Part shown: in pieces, positions 1-11,455 of the stretch
Numbering within the stretch: the stretch's first letter is position 1
How the letters are laid out: each line of letters begins with the position of its first letter
Origin: Hemibagrus wyckioides
Taxonomy: Eukaryota > Chordata > Actinopteri > Siluriformes > Bagridae
Direction of reading: 5' to 3'
DNA length: 64,000 bases
NCBI RefSeq assembly: GCF_019097595.1
Contig: NC_080711.1
Coordinates: forward strand, 20,298,928 to 20,362,927
The notes under the pieces: model-generated
Databases searched by the model: none
What the model was told of the DNA's origin: nothing
What the model saw: the letters and a program-made list of their open reading frames with translations, nothing else
Made by a program: the position numbers and the translations under genes

Positions 1-440
1 CTTTCATTAGCTAGTCTCTCTCCACAGATTACACACTCAATTCTCACCTTGTCCATTGCTTGAATGAAACCGAGTTCATGATAACTGTCCAAATAAATCC
101 TTGTTTTCTTTTTAGCACAAACATTTTCTCTTCTCCCTGGCGCTTTGACATATTCGCTTTACCGCGTCTTTTTGTTTGTCCCATGTGTGTATTTTAAGCT
201 GCCTCTGTCTATTCCCACTCTCGCGATACACAGTGTGAAATTCGCAATGTTAGGGAAATTACTTTTCATATATTAACCATTATTAAAATATTACAAATTG
301 AATTATAATAATAATAATAATAATATAATACAATATAAAAAAAATTTTTGTAACCCTAAAACTAGAGTGAGCTTGATGACCCCTCATAAATGTTTAGCGA
401 CCCCTGGTGGGGGTCACGACCCCTAGGTTGGGAACCACTG
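1..440. mobile_element. hAT-like DNA transposon remnant (one terminus)
   Basis: The segment ends at 440 with a stretch whose reverse complement begins CAGTGGTTCCCAACC followed by a GGGGTCGTGACCCC core. This matches the terminal inverted repeat style of hAT (Charlie-type) elements. The next eight bases, ctttaacc, merge into sequence shared with the other units (compare 32780-32800) and could be one copy of an 8-bp target duplication; the other copy would lie before the window. An AT-rich run with (AAT)n lies at 300-345. Bases 1-230 show no coding content I recognise. The class comes from the terminus only. Confidence 0.5.
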
Positions 441-602
441 CTTTAACCACCTGTGCTGTTATGTTTTTCCTGACATTTTATTCCCAAATACAATTTAACA
501 AATAAGTAAATTATCATTTGGAGACATTTACACAGATCAGAGGTGTGTTTCAGTGCCCAATAATATTAACAGAATGCTGCTGATGTTTTTCTTCATCTGC
601 AG

Positions 603-923
603 GTTCGCTGTTTCAGGATCATGTGGTCTGTAGATTTAATGAGAGTAATCAGTGTTATGTAGCTGTGGGACAACATCTGCAACTGCAAATACCCTGGGAG
701 GATGGGTTTGAACTAAAGACAAACACTAGTTTAATTTTAAGATATAGAAAAACCCAAAGTTCCCCACCAACACCACGTCTCCCAAGATGGCAGTTTGTTA
801 ATGATACTAAAACTATGATACTAACCAGTGCAGAGAGGAACGACTCTGGAACATACACTTTAAACATCTATGATGTAGATGGGAGAAATAAAGGCAGTTA
901 TACTCTCCAGGTGAACATTGAAG
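603..923 (+). CDS. Unit 1 V-like Ig exon
   Basis: Acceptor ctgcag before 603 and donor gtagg after 923; 321 nt, phase 1-1. It encodes a V-type domain with CRF...NQC near the start and DSGTYTL in the F strand. The usual F-strand cysteine is absent, as in CD2-family first domains. Confidence 0.85.
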
Positions 924-3608
924 GTAGGACCACACGACCTCTAATCACATCACACAGCACACTACAATTTAATTTAAAAATATATTAAATATAAACATTC
1001 ATCCACACTATAGTCTCTCTGTCAAGATTTCTTTTTTAATTGATTTTTTTTTATGGCTCCATTAAATTCAAATGCAGAAATGTACATATTTATTTGCAGA
1101 AATAAATTTAGGGTTTTTTATGTTAGAATTTTGCATTTTTGTTTGATAATGTGTTTATTAATTTATTCTGAGGTGTTTATCTCTAATCTGCAGCTCAGGT
1201 GTCCTCAGTGAAAGTGACATACAGCTGCTTGTACCCTGGAATGAGAGTTAACTGTTCTGCTGATGGAGACAACCTTCACTTCAGCTGGTCTTCTGAGTTT
1301 AACGCGCTCCCTCAACTGGAGAATGGGACCAGCACTGTCATACTGGAACAAGACCATCAAGGAAAAGTTACCTGCCATGTAGAAAATCACGTCAGTCATG
1401 ACCACAATACTGTTGAACTTCACCAATGTCCTGGTGAGTCTGTCTTTTATAAAGAATGATTTGATGAACAAAAATCCAATGAAGGAGTTTGTGAATACAG
1501 AGAGAAAACAGACAGATGTCTGGTAAAACAAGCTGCGTTTACCCCACTTGCACCCAGACCAGAAAAAATTCTGCCCAATCTCAAAACATTGTGAGAACAT
1601 TCTTATGAATATCATTTATTTATTTTTAAATCTCCTGTGCTGTTATCTATATTGTTTGTCTGCCTTTATTTTATTCAAAAGAAAAACACATTACAGAGCA
1701 CACTACAAGTGATTTCATAAACATATGAAATCTAAATATTCATCCACACAACAGAGTCTCTCAAGCTTTCTTTTTATATTTTATTTTTTATTCATGCAAA
1801 TGAGGCTTCATCTAATTAAAAATGCAGACATGCACATACTTAACAAAACAACAACAAAAAAATCTAGACTATTAATGTTGTTAGAAATTAAATATTTATT
1901 TGTCACATCTATATTTGAGTTTATCTTGCTGTGTTTTTGATTTGTTCTTGCATTTTTGTATGATTACCAGTTTAACTCTCATGGTGTCTGTAGTAATAGT
2001 GTTTATCTCTAATCTACAGCCAGGGTGTCCTCAGTGAAATTGTCCTACAGCTGCTTGTTTCTTAAGGTCAGGAAAGTGTACTGTTCTGCTGATGGAGACA
2101 ACCTCCACTTCAGCTGGACTTCTGGATCAATCACTCGGTTGGAGGAAGACAACAGAACTCTCGTACTGGATAAAAAGCATAATGAAAACGTCACCTGCCA
2201 TGTCGACAATCATATCAGTCGTGACCACAATTCCATCGAACTCCTGAAATGTACTGGTGAGTTTTTTTTTAAATAATAAATTCATTAACAGTTACAGTAA
2301 CGATAAGGCATTACTGGCAGCATTATCACTTGGGAACATTGTTGTCAATTTCATGGCCTGAATTTCTCTTCACATATGTACACAATAAATTACTGAAATC
2401 TTTTTGTCTGTTCTTCTTGGAGATCTCATTCTGCTTATCCTGAGCTCGGTTTGTGGGATTCTCACGGTACTAGTTGTCTTAGCGTTCTGCGTCTACAAGA
2501 AGAGACAAGGTCTAAGGAGAAAAGGTCAGAAGGCATCTACACAGAGTTGGCTCAAAATCGTGAGAAATTCGTTGCCTGACACTCACAAACATTCAACCGT
2601 TAAAGTCATTTTTTTAAAAATCACATTTTAGGATTTTTGTAGTTTCTGAAATTTAATTCAGCCCATCTGACAAACAACAAGTTATTTATTTAAGATCACA
2701 TATTTATTTCTTTGTGCTTGCGCTTGATCTGTATCTGTATGATCTTGTATAAATTGTACTTTATGATGATTTTATAACAGCCAATCATGTGTCAGGTGTA
2801 GAGGATAATAAAGCAGACAGTGAGTGTATTTCTGAATCTTTTGTGATCTTCTGTAGCATTATGTAGTTTAATAGATGTGTGTTTTGTTGACAGCCCCTTC
2901 TCAGGATGACAAGGAGCTTGTGTACGCGGAGGTCTCCCATACAGCCATGAACAGGACAAAGACAAGACCCAGTACGTGACTTTTGGTACATCAGTATTGA
3001 GACAGAATATAAGAAATCTGAAATGTTTATTGCTGTTTAATGTTGTGCTCTTAGTTATTAGTGCCAGTCAGTTAACCTTGTCTGGTAAGATCTTTTACAT
3101 TTTAGCTAATAGTTGTTCTCCAAATCTGAGCCATGGAGTCTGAATAATCTGCAGATTATTTAGGAATTTATTTAGACCGAAGTGCAAAAGTGCAATAGAG
3201 CGTGACTTCACTCCCAGCGGTATGGATTCAGCGACTATATTTACACACATGCACACACACACACACACACACAGTTTTGTGCTGCTTAGCTCTAACATAC
3301 AAAACATATGTAAACTTTGCCTCCTCTCCGCCCACAGCTAATGCTAATGCTAATGCTCCACCATATACTATGTACATGAATAAATTTTATTTCATCTGTG
3401 ATTTCTCTGTGTGGTGTTGTCTTGTGGTTCAGCCCCAGTGCAGTACGAGGGTGTGGAGTACGGCACAGTGGTCACTTCCAACCAGAAGAAGAAAGAGGAC
3501 GAGGTGCAGTACGGAGAGCTGGTGTTTAACACTCCTGCACAAAAGAAGAGCAAAGTGTCCAAAGTACAGGAAGAGTGTGTGTACTCAGGGGTCCAGCACA
3601 GTCAGTGA
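603..3608 (+). CDS. Unit 1: CD2/SLAM-like Ig receptor, 3' part of gene
   Basis: This is a cell-surface receptor of the CD2/SLAM type, whose leader and any earlier Ig exons lie upstream of the window. Exons seen: V 603-923, C2 1194-1433, C2b 2020-2256, TM 2423-2524, tail-1 2781-2819, tail-2 from 2894, terminal tail 3433-3608 (TGA). All internal exons whose two ends are clear are phase 1-1 and open. The tail has LVYAEV, VQYEGV, VEYGTV and VQYGEL, which fit or approach the ITIM pattern for SHP/SH2 docking. After tail-2 the donor seen in unit 5 is missing: the text reads AGT ACG TGA, so the protein may stop at 2979, or a GT at 2976 may be used in a phase that does not match the terminal exon. The gene may therefore be functional with a short tail, or decaying. 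Poly(A) signal AATAAA at 3992. Confidence 0.75.
1194..1433 (+). CDS. Unit 1 C2 Ig exon
   Basis: Acceptor ctgcag, donor gtgagt; 240 nt, phase 1-1. Four cysteines (YSC, NCS, TCH, HQC) predict the two disulfides of CD2-family C2 domains. NxS/T sites at NCS and NGT. One residue shorter than the other C2 copies. Confidence 0.85.
2020..2256 (+). CDS. Unit 1 juxtamembrane C2b Ig exon
   Basis: Acceptor ctacag, donor gtgag; 237 nt, phase 1-1. A distinct C2 subtype (starts ARVSSVKLSYSC, ends ELLKCTG) that here, in unit 2 and in unit 6 is always the last Ig exon before the transmembrane exon. Confidence 0.85.
2423..2524 (+). CDS. Unit 1 transmembrane exon
   Basis: 102 nt, phase 1-1. It encodes about 23 hydrophobic residues (DLILLILSSVCGILTVLVV and following) then a basic stop-transfer segment YKKRQGLRRK. 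No charged residue lies within the membrane span. The acceptor is the weak ttggag rather than the ttttag seen in unit 5. Confidence 0.8.
2781..2819 (+). CDS. Unit 1 short cytoplasmic exon (tail-1)
   Basis: 39 nt between ttataacag and gtgagt, phase 1-1; encodes ANHVSGVEDNKAD. The same 39-nt exon is seen at 14000, 28744 and 50356, which supports it as a real exon. Confidence 0.65.
2894..2979 (+). CDS. Unit 1 cytoplasmic exon with ITIM (tail-2)
   Basis: Acceptor ttgacag before 2894. Encodes TPSQDDKELVYAEVSH and a basic stretch ending RPST, then an in-frame TGA at 2977-2979. LVYAEV fits the ITIM consensus. In unit 5 the matching exon ends with a good GTAAGA donor; here that donor is absent, so the 3' limit is uncertain. 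Confidence 0.55.
3433..3608 (+). CDS. Unit 1 terminal cytoplasmic exon with ITIM cluster
   Basis: Acceptor gtggttcag, ending in TGA at 3606. In the phase-1 frame it holds VQYEGV, VEYGTV, VQYGEL and CVYSGV. The first three fit [VIL]xYxx[VL]; the last has Cys at -2 and is only ITIM-like. The exon recurs at 14891, 29749 and 51563. Confidence 0.75.
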
Positions 3609-3991
3609 GTGACACAATCTCAGTCTGTTTCAGGATGAAGCATTAACATAGATTTTTTTTGTACAGAGCTTTGTTTCTCTGATCATCCTGGTAGAGGAAG
3701 TTGATGACATTCCACCCATACAAACTAAACTCCACTTACAGTGAAACTATTTCAGTTTCTGGTTATGCAACTGCTGATTTTTTCAAGCTGTAACTGTTTG
3801 TAACTGTTTATATGGAGTTTTACATGTGCTCACTGCATCCATGTGGTTTCCTCTGACCTCCCAAAACATGTCAGTTGGTGTATTGACTATGTTAAATTTC
3901 CCTGTGTGTGTGTGTGTGTGTGTATGAGAAAGAGAGATGCATTTCAGATGACTGTTATAGATCTCAACAAAATTTTTTATTCTTGTTTAGA

Positions 3992-3997
3992 AATAAA
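3992..3997 (+). terminator. Polyadenylation signal of unit 1
   Basis: AATAAA about 385 bases after the stop, in a block conserved at the same place after the other tail exons (15573, 30271, 42633, 52276). Confidence 0.6.
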
Positions 3998-4677
3998 AGC
4001 TTATATATAAGTTTTGCTGTTGTTTTTTCTTGTTTTCATGCTGGTGTCATCACCATGGTCCTTAATCATAAGTAAGGCTTTTGGGACTTGATTAAAAAAT
4101 TGTTTCATGATTGTAGAGAAAATAAAAAGGAAGTATCTTGTTGTATTTTTAAGTGTTAACCCACAAAGCTGCAGCTTCCTAAGCAGATCACACATTGTTT
4201 GAGTTGCTCAATTTTTTTTCAAACCAACATTTCTGCTTCTCTATTTAACAAAAGAGCTGCACATAAGAAGTGTCCATATTTTTATTTTTTAAAAAAGGTT
4301 ATGCAATAAATGATGATAAATATCTAATATTGTTCAGCTGTAAATAGACTTTCAGTTTATATGATGGCTAAAACTTTCAGTGGTGTTGATTTAAATGTCT
4401 GTGGCTTGTATTTTGTCAGGAGTTTTAGGGACAGTTCCTTTCCAGACCTCTAGGGGTCTGCGTGGTGGTGCCACGCCCTTTCCTCATGTGTTTTCTCGAT
4501 TTCTCACCTGTCATTTGTTTTCCCTTGATGTGCTGCTTTATATATGGTTTTTATGTTATAGTCATGTTTTGTTGAGGTTATTTAAGTTTCCATGTCATAG
4601 TTCTGGTTTACTTCTGTTACATTTAATGTAGTTGTATTTTGTTTTGTTAAATAAAAGCAGTGCTTTTTTTATTCTTG

Positions 4678-4746
<69 letters not shown>
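4678..4746. repeat. (TTA)n microsatellite
   Basis: About 23 uninterrupted ATT units in the inter-unit spacer. A related, partly inverted AAT/ATT tract lies at 17599-17660 in the next spacer, so the repeat was present before duplication. Long Ile or Asn reading frames over it are artefacts. Confidence 0.9.
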
Positions 4747-4749
<3 letters not shown>

Positions 4750-5296
4750 TTTGATTTATTCCTACTTTCAAGTCCTATTAAGATTAATATATCTGAAATA
4801 AACAAAATAGAAAATATCAAACTCAGGATTTCAGGATTAAATGGATGTGTAGTACTAATAAATAAAGTAAAAATATAAATGCAGATTCTATTTATTATAA
4901 TGTGCAAACAGAACGTAATATGTGAACCAGGATAACTAAGCAAAAACACTAGGACTGTCACTGACTTAAAAGATACAAACATGAGGATAAGGATGAGGCA
5001 CATGGTAGCATCAGTAGCAAGACCAAGACACAATGAGAAAACATGCACTTAAATGATTTGGATCTAAAGGAATAATCCAACAAAAGTGAGCATGATCATG
5101 GGGGACAACAATGATGCGGAAGTATAATGATACCTAAAAAAGGACCAGGCTGGTGTGAGAGGTTTATTGACTATGTATTACCATGTAAGTATGAGCGTGA
5201 AAAATATTTTCTCAGACAAGACGACCAAACCACAGTGGTGCTCTACCACTTCCAAGTTTCTCGCTTAAAAGTCAAGGGGCCTAGATGATGCACAGA

Positions 5297-5304
5297 ACTT
5301 CCTC
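5297..5304 (+). promoter_or_regulatory. ETS/PU.1-like site upstream of unit 2 leader
   Basis: ACTTCCTC (reverse complement GAGGAAGT, a good ETS/PU.1 core) 120 bases before the ATG. The same site lies at 18221, 43878 and 54076, each about 120 bases before a leader ATG. Many leukocyte genes use such TATA-less ETS promoters; the role here is inferred. Confidence 0.45.
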
Positions 5305-5423
5305 TGTTTCTCAGTAAAGTGTTATTAGTGCTGTGAAAGAGCCTCATCTTGCTTTTGTATTTGTTCATCACTCAGTACCAAGATCTCTATCAAGTACAGA
5401 GAGAGGACAGTTCTCTGGGCGAA

Positions 5424-5478
5424 ATGAGAATACAGGTCATTTTTGGAGTCCTGTTGATTTACACCCAAGTTGCCATGG
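5424..5478 (+). CDS. Unit 2 leader exon
   Basis: 55 nt, ATG to the donor GTAGGT, phase 1. Encodes MRIQVIFGVLLIYTQVAMG, a signal peptide with a short hydrophobic core. The same exon is present before units 3 to 6. Confidence 0.8.
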
Positions 5479-6296
5479 GTAGGTTTTATAGATTTATTAT
5501 CTAATAATGCATGATTCTTTTACTTACTACATGTGCAGTTGTACAGTTTCAGCTTCATGGTCTTTTAGTGAATACTTCCTGTACATCAAAAGTAGAGAAT
5601 GTTCTTCAATCAAATTATGAATTAGTTAAAAAAAAAATCCTAAGAAAATGAAGTCTAGTATATTTGAATATGTAATTATTCTTATTCTACATCTTAACCC
5701 TATGCAGGTTCTTCTTTTCTCTTTCATCATGAGTGTTAACATTTAGCTTTAAAGAAGTTTAAAACAACTGTTTTAAACATTAAAAGTTTAAAAGTTTTCA
5801 CAGTGCAGCTTAGGGTTTGATGATCTGACCAAAATATTTAATCACAATACTTAAAGTCAGTATGCTACTACAATATGATTCTACAAGATCTGATATTTTT
5901 GGGGATTATAGAAATAGTTCAAAAAAGCACTTTTTATATGTGATTTATGTAAAAAAAATTTAAAAAGTTTGAAGTGATAAAAATGGGAATTTCTACCTCT
6001 ATTTTCTTGTCTTTAGATTAGACCATCTGAAGTAAACATAGACAATTCAAAGCTGTTTAAAGGATTTTAATTAGAAAATCAACATTAACCCAAGTTGGTA
6101 TATTAAGTACTGAGTCCACAATTTAATTATTAAGAAAATATATATTGTACGTAAAGACTTCCTCTGTGTTTGCTGAACATCATTGTTCCTCTACCTCTTT
6201 CAGTTTTGAGTTTTTGTTGCTGTGCTCATGGTCTTGTATTTTTGGTTTGATAATGTGTTTAGTAATTTTTTTGAAGTGTTTATCTCTAATCTGCAG
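5479..6296 (+). other. Unit 2 first intron, V exon absent
   Basis: In units 4 and 6 a V exon follows the leader by about 710-730 bases. Here the flanking intron sequence is present but no V exon is found before the C2 exon, so it has been deleted. No other feature seen. Confidence 0.55.
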
Positions 6297-6539
6297 CTCA
6301 GGTGTCCTCAGTGAAAGTGTCATACAGCTGCTTGCCCCCTGGAGTCATGAAAGTGAACTGTTCTGCTGATGGAGACAATCTCCACTTCAGCTGGACTTCT
6401 GATTTTATCGCTCTCCCTCAGCTGGAGAACGGGACCAGTACTGTCACACTGGAACCAGACCATGAAGCTAATCTCACCTGCCATGTAAACAATAATGTCA
6501 GCCGTAACCACAATACTGTTGAACTCCACCAATGTCCTT
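6297..6539 (+). pseudogene. Unit 2 C2 exon with destroyed donor
   Basis: Open C2 domain with the usual four cysteines, but the 3' edge reads CCTTGGTCTTTT where the other copies have CCTGGTGAGTCT, so the splice donor is lost. Reading on gives a stop at about 6554. Confidence 0.75.
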
Positions 6540-6779
6540 GGTCTTTTTTTTCATAAAGAATGATTTGATGAACAAAAATCCAATGCAGCAGTTTGTGAAC
6601 ACAGAGGAAAAACAGATAGAACCCAAATCATCCTGAGGACAGGCTTGACTAATCCTTCCTGTCATCATATACAGTCTTAAACAATCTCACCTGCTCCTTC
6701 ACAAAGTTTGATTTATCCTTGTCACCTCTCCATAAGTTTTAACTCCAAGACAGACACTACTGAATAATTCTATTTACAC

Positions 6780-6880
6780 ATCCACAGACACTCTTGACTA
6801 ACCCCACCCACTCCCACAGACACTCTTGACTAATCCTACCCACTCCCACAGACACTTGTGACTAACCCCACCCACACCCA
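6780..6880. repeat. 32-bp minisatellite, short array
   Basis: About three copies of a unit containing GACTAACCCCACCCACTCCC, in the intron after a C2 exon. The same unit forms arrays after C2 exons at about 34410, 36480, 56630 and 58375. Confidence 0.75.
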
Positions 6881-7242
6881 TCACATCAGTCATCTTTTAA
6901 AGAACACTCAATAGTACAAAATATATCGTTTTTATCTTTGAATACATTCAATCAAAAGATATTTGATGAAAAACATCCTAAATAAATCAAGAGTTCCACA
7001 TGCAGTAAACGGTCCAATATATATTTTAAAAATGACATGTTTTCATACAGAATTGATCATAATTCTTATCTTTTCTTTTCCGTCATTAACATGGAGCTTT
7101 AAATAAGTCTAAAGCAATCTGACAAAAATATTTAATCACAATACTTAAAGACAATATGCTACTACAATATAATTCTACAACATTGTATATTTATCGTATT
7201 GTTTTTTAATGTTTCTGCAAATGTTTCTGCAAATGGAACATC

Positions 7243-7729
7243 AAACTGTGATGGCTAAAGGACTGCATCAGAGCATCTCCAAAACTGCAGCTTTTGTGGG
7301 GTGTTCCCAGTCTGCAGTGGTCAGTAGCTTTCAAAAATGGTCCAAGAATGGAACAGTGGCCTGTGTGGTCCGATCTAACAGATGAGCTACTGTTACTCAA
7401 ATTGCTGAAGAATTTAATGTTGGTTCTAATAGAAAGGTGTCAGAATATACAGTGCATCACAGTTTGTTGTGTATGGGGCTGCATAGCCGCAGACCAGTCA
7501 GGGTGCCCACGCTGACCCCTTTGCACCACCAAAGGCATGGGCATGTGAGCATCAGAACTGGACCACGGAACAATGGAAGAAGGTGGCCTGGTCTGATGAA
7601 TGATCTTTTGTTTTACATCATGTGGATGGCTGGGTGTGTGTGCATCGCTTACCTGCGGAAAACATGGCACCAGGATGCAAAATGAGGACCAACACAATAT
7701 TAGGTCATAATGTTATGCCTGATTGATGT
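7243..7729 (+). mobile_element. Tc1-like transposon remnant, internally deleted
   Basis: The sequence resembles a Tc1-family transposase gene of fish, decayed: the part encoding a GVxxLQWSV-like stretch, then an internal deletion, then a region around CGATCTAACAGATGAGCTAC and a catalytic-core stretch near 7580. It ends in GTCATAATGTTATGCCTGATTG, the element's right terminus. The copy at 34738-35344 has the same internal deletion. Nonfunctional. Confidence 0.7.
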
Positions 7730-7899
7730 ATTTTATAATTAAAATTTCTTTGGGGAAAAAAATGATTTATTTCAATGGGAACACAATTTTTAGTGAAAAA
7801 CAACAGTTTGCTGAAATAGCATTTATTTATCCTTAATTCACTGATGCTTTTATAAATATTGTTTTCCTGTCTTTTTTTTTTTTCAGAAAAAAATCCAAT

Positions 7900-8225
7900 A
7901 TAAAATATCGCTGCAAGCAGCAATGATGGGCCCTTGCACTATGGGCCATCACTACACGGTGCCATCGCCACCCAGGCGCACCAGACACAGTGAGCACAGT
8001 GGGTACATGCATTAAAAGGGGAAATACCAAAAGAACAAGAGTGACAATTTGGGTCTAATGAAAGTGATCACAGCAAAGTCCACTGATGGCAAAACGAAAA
8101 CTGACTTTCCTTCTAAACTATATAAGGACAAAAGGGACAGTTTGGGTGTAATGAAACAGATCATAGCAATGTCCAGTGATGTCAAAAGGGACAAAATGAC
8201 TCTCCCTCTAAACTGTATTACTATA

Positions 8226-8280
<55 letters not shown>

Positions 8281-8283
8281 ATA

Positions 8284-8325
<42 letters not shown>

Positions 8326-9480
8326 CCCAGAAAAATGGGACACGTATACATTTGTAAGCAATGTATACACATTTATACAATGTATACCCATTTCAGGATT
8401 TAAGAAATTTTTTTACACAAAAATTTGTATAAATATTTAATCACTAAATTTATTGCTATACGTTTTAGATTGTTTTTTATGATAATATTATGATAATATT
8501 ATTAATATTATACTAATATTATTTACATCATACTATAAAGTGTATGTACATTTTTTGGTTGACTCTGTATATATGAATTGTGAAAATGAAGCAATATTGT
8601 AAAGAAATTAAAATAAAGGGGAAAGAGCCTCTAGTGGACATAGTCTAGTACTGCTGGAGTCAGGCCAAAACCATGTCCAGTCAATGGACTGATGAATGTA
8701 AAAATTTGTTGTGAGCCGTTTGAGTGTCACAAAATCATGAAACTAAGCAGAATTACTCACAACCAGTTGTTCTTTCTATGTAAAAAATTTTGAAACATTA
8801 GGGCTTTCCACTGTTAAGATATAAGAACATAAATTATCTTCTATTATGTCCTGACAATAGCAACATCATTCAAAATATCACAAATTCCTTCACAGTTTCA
8901 CATCAGCCATGTCCTGACATTATTCTGACTGATTTTCAACCAAATCAGGTGAAAGTAAGGGAAAACATTAGAGATTTCTAAAAGTGACACACGTCCTGCT
9001 GCCAGTTGGTGGCGCTATGACTGACACTGACAGTACTCATGTCCATGTGATCAGCTTTCTTCTCTTAACATAAATTTGAGGTTTGATGTACATCACACAA
9101 TATACACCGAAGACATTAGCCACTTCCTGTTTCCTTTTATTCGTCATAAGTTTAAGGGCTCCTCACGGCTGAACCGTTTGAGATATCAAAAATTCCTTAT
9201 CAACTTTAGATCCTCAATGTCGTCCGATCATATTGGACCCTGTTTGGTCAAAATCATACAAATCCCTTAGGAGGACTATATCAAATTCCACTGGGTGCGT
9301 TTTTCAAACATCCCAAAATAACTGACTTCCTGTTATGCAGATCCCATGACAGGTGGATGAACGTCATTTAGCTCAATGAGAACTAAATGTATACCGGATC
9401 TCATGCATATACGTCCAAGTGAATATGAGCTGTGCAGATATACTGTATATATAAATAAATAAATAAATATATATATATAT
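7900..9480. repeat. Insertion of unclassified interspersed repeats with microsatellites
   Basis: The unit intron is interrupted at about 7900 and resumes at about 9485 (compare 57300 and 56920). Inside are CGCTGCAAGCAGCAATGATG at 7909, which I recognise as the style of a dispersed fish repeat, (TA)n at 8233-8286, (GA)n at 8288-8322, a block near 9000-9300 with GGTGGCGCTATGACT, and (TAAA)/(TA)n near 9450-9482. No convincing coding frame. Confidence 0.55.
8233..8322. repeat. (TA)n followed by (GA)n compound microsatellite
   Basis: About 50 bases of TA with one interruption, then about 17 GA units, read directly. Confidence 0.9.
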
Positions 9481-9663
9481 ATAAATGACATGTTGACAAA
9501 CAGAATTGATCCTAATGCTTAACCCTGTGCAGCCTTTTCTTTTCCATCATCAGTGTTAACATGTAGCTTTAAAAAAATCTAAAGCAATCTGACAAAAATA
9601 TCTAATCATAATACTTAAGACAATATGCTACTTCAATATGATTCTACAACATTCTGTATGTAT

Positions 9664-10077
9664 TGTTAGATTTTGCTGTATTTGGCTAAGCAGTGGTTTG
9701 GGTGGCTCGCCAATGTATCAGATTTCTCTAGTACATAAAATAAGTAAGCTTGACCAGAGTTCTTGTGAGGAGAAGAATTTATTGAAGGTAGCAGTGTAGC
9801 GGGTCTTCAACAGTGGTGTTAGCTGGTCGGTCTTCAAAGTATCTTAACCCAAAGATCTGTCAGTGAGACAGATCTTTATACAAGAATACAGAACTGTAAG
9901 GACCTCCTGTGGAGGGTCCTCAATACACAAAAGTGAATGTCCTTTGTGTGTGTCATCTGGACCACACCCATCTCCTGTATGGGCCATCTTGATGAAACTC
10001 CCACAGACACAGCTGATTGTTTCTGAGAGGCAGTCACAATGTAAATGTATTTGATTAATGATAACATAATCTTTCAA
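9664..10077 (-). repeat. ERV LTR, copy A
   Basis: About 414 bp with TG...CA ends on the minus strand. It has a TATA-like GTATAAAG near 9880 and AATAAA near 9779 (minus strand), preceded by a G-rich polypurine tract. Near its end is TTGGCGAGCCACCC, which resembles a tRNA primer site and may mean the right part is leader rather than LTR. Confidence 0.6.
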
Positions 10078-10734
10078 TCCCCCCTTTGATCATTTTTGAT
10101 CACTTTTTATGAATCATGAATACAGCATTCTGTATACAGGCTCCATTACTTAAAATGACAGAATAAGAGCTCCTGGTGAAGTATGAATCCTTTTGAATGA
10201 TTGAGTCCATTTTTTTTTAATTTTCCCATTTCAATCTTGTGGAAGTGGTGGATGTTGCTGTGTTATGCGGATGTCCAGGCATGTCCATCTTGGTGGCCAG
10301 TGCAGTAGGGTCCAAGCGTTGAATGTCCTTGCTCTTCCTTTGAAACGCTGGAACACCTGCAATCACACACAAGAGAAAAAAGGGGAAAAGATTTTAAGTA
10401 AATCATGCTTAACTACCACTAAAGCTGTCCCTGTTTAAGGTTGGCAGGACACTATAGTGTTTATCAGTGGTGGAATGTTCATGTCTTCATCCTCAGGGGA
10501 CAAGCTAGAGCCTAAAATCCGTAGTCCTGAAACAACTGCCATCTATCCCTAATCTCTAGGCGTATTAGATAATTTGCAATGGTTCACATGAATTTATTTA
10601 TTTTTCCCTGTTATCTTAACTGTTGGATTTGTTACTAAAACTACCTCAGATTTTTATGATTTTAATTGATCTGAGTGGGACCATCTCTTAACATGTTGTT
10701 GGTCTTTTTGGTAGAGCTTGCAAACTGAATCTCT

Positions 10735-11181
10735 TCAGTTCTTTACAATTACCTCATCACTAATTTCACCTTTGTGATGATGCACATCCTGACCAAAATA
10801 CATCTTATTTTTCTGACCGTGCCAAATTTGCTGAGTGGCTTGGTGATAAATAGCAGGCAAGGAGTTACACATGTTGTTGAGCTTCTTAACCAGTCTGTTT
10901 ACAGTAGTCTGTAACTGATTTAAATCAATTTTTCGGCCTGTTCTCTGATAGGAAAATGTGCATTCACAAACCCAATGTCCTTCTTTTTTGCAATAATTGA
11001 ATCTTCCTTTTTTTTTTTGTGTGTGTGTATATTTATGACCTTTCTTTTCTTGAACATCACTTCCCATGATCTGGTTAATGTGTGTTAAGAGTTCTGAGCT
11101 TGACCTCATGTATTCTTTCGATTTTTGTTGACCACTCAATAATTTGATTGAAAGCTGTTCCAAAACTATCCCATTCATCAT
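10735..11181 (-). pseudogene. ERV gag remnant (capsid end and nucleocapsid)
   Basis: A 148-codon frame on the minus strand. Upstream (11181-11320) other frames give a capsid-like FVNGLKPEISRAL, separated by stops. The frame contains a degraded CCHC knuckle: NYC, KKEG, H, WVCE, C are present, but the first Cys position is Phe. The same region recurs at 27350-27589. It is an old, broken retroviral gene with no coding potential for virus production. Confidence 0.6.
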
Positions 11182-11455
11182 ATCAAATTTTGAGGGCTCT
11201 TGAGATTTCAGGTTTCAGTCCATTCACAAATTAAGTTTTTATAAACATGCTAGTATCCTTGTCCAGATCCTTACTGTTATTTAAACCAGCATGCTCTAGC
11301 CAGGTTTGTCTAAAGCATTCTTCAAACTCTCAACAAATAAGTAAATAATCAACTGAAGAAGATAAACACACAATTCTGAAGTTTACACAGATCAGAGGTG
11401 TTTCAGTGTGCAATAATATTAACAGAATGCTGATGATTTTTTTCTTCCTCTGCAG

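Larger units (their letters stand above)
3609..5423 (+). other. 3' UTR of unit 1, inter-unit spacer and promoter region of unit 2
   Basis: No coding exon seen. It holds a (GT)n tract near 3903-3922, AATAAA at 3992, a spacer block near 4395-4640 that recurs after units 2, 3 and 5, a (TTA)n microsatellite at 4678-4746, then about 650 bases upstream of the leader ATG that are strongly similar in all units. That last part holds the ETS-like ACTTCCTC at 5297. No TATA box is evident. Confidence 0.7.
9664..11330 (-). mobile_element. Endogenous retrovirus fragment, copy A (gag remnant plus 3' LTR)
   Basis: Read on the minus strand: a decayed gag region (11330 to 10735), a short internal region, a polypurine tract (AAAGGGGGGAT, 10078-10088), then an LTR at 10077-9664 that starts TGAAAG and ends TAACA. 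Pol and most of env are absent. The left junction follows unit intron sequence ATTCTGTATGTAT, and unit sequence resumes near 11333. Copies at 23154 and 37389 share the same left junction, so the insertion predates unit duplication. Confidence 0.65.

Noticed and set aside
3202..3612. Alternate frame over the terminal tail exon
   Set aside because: The frame with the repeated tyrosine motifs matches the phase-1 splice pattern of all upstream exons; the other frame does not.
4647..5048. Frames with long runs of Ile or Asn
   Set aside because: They are translations of the (TTA)n or (AAT)n microsatellites.
9690..9712. TGGCGAGCCACCC as a tRNA primer site of the ERV (minus strand)
   Set aside because: It lies downstream of what the polypurine tract marks as the 3' LTR, so it may be inside the LTR or come from recombination; I could not decide and do not list it as a feature.
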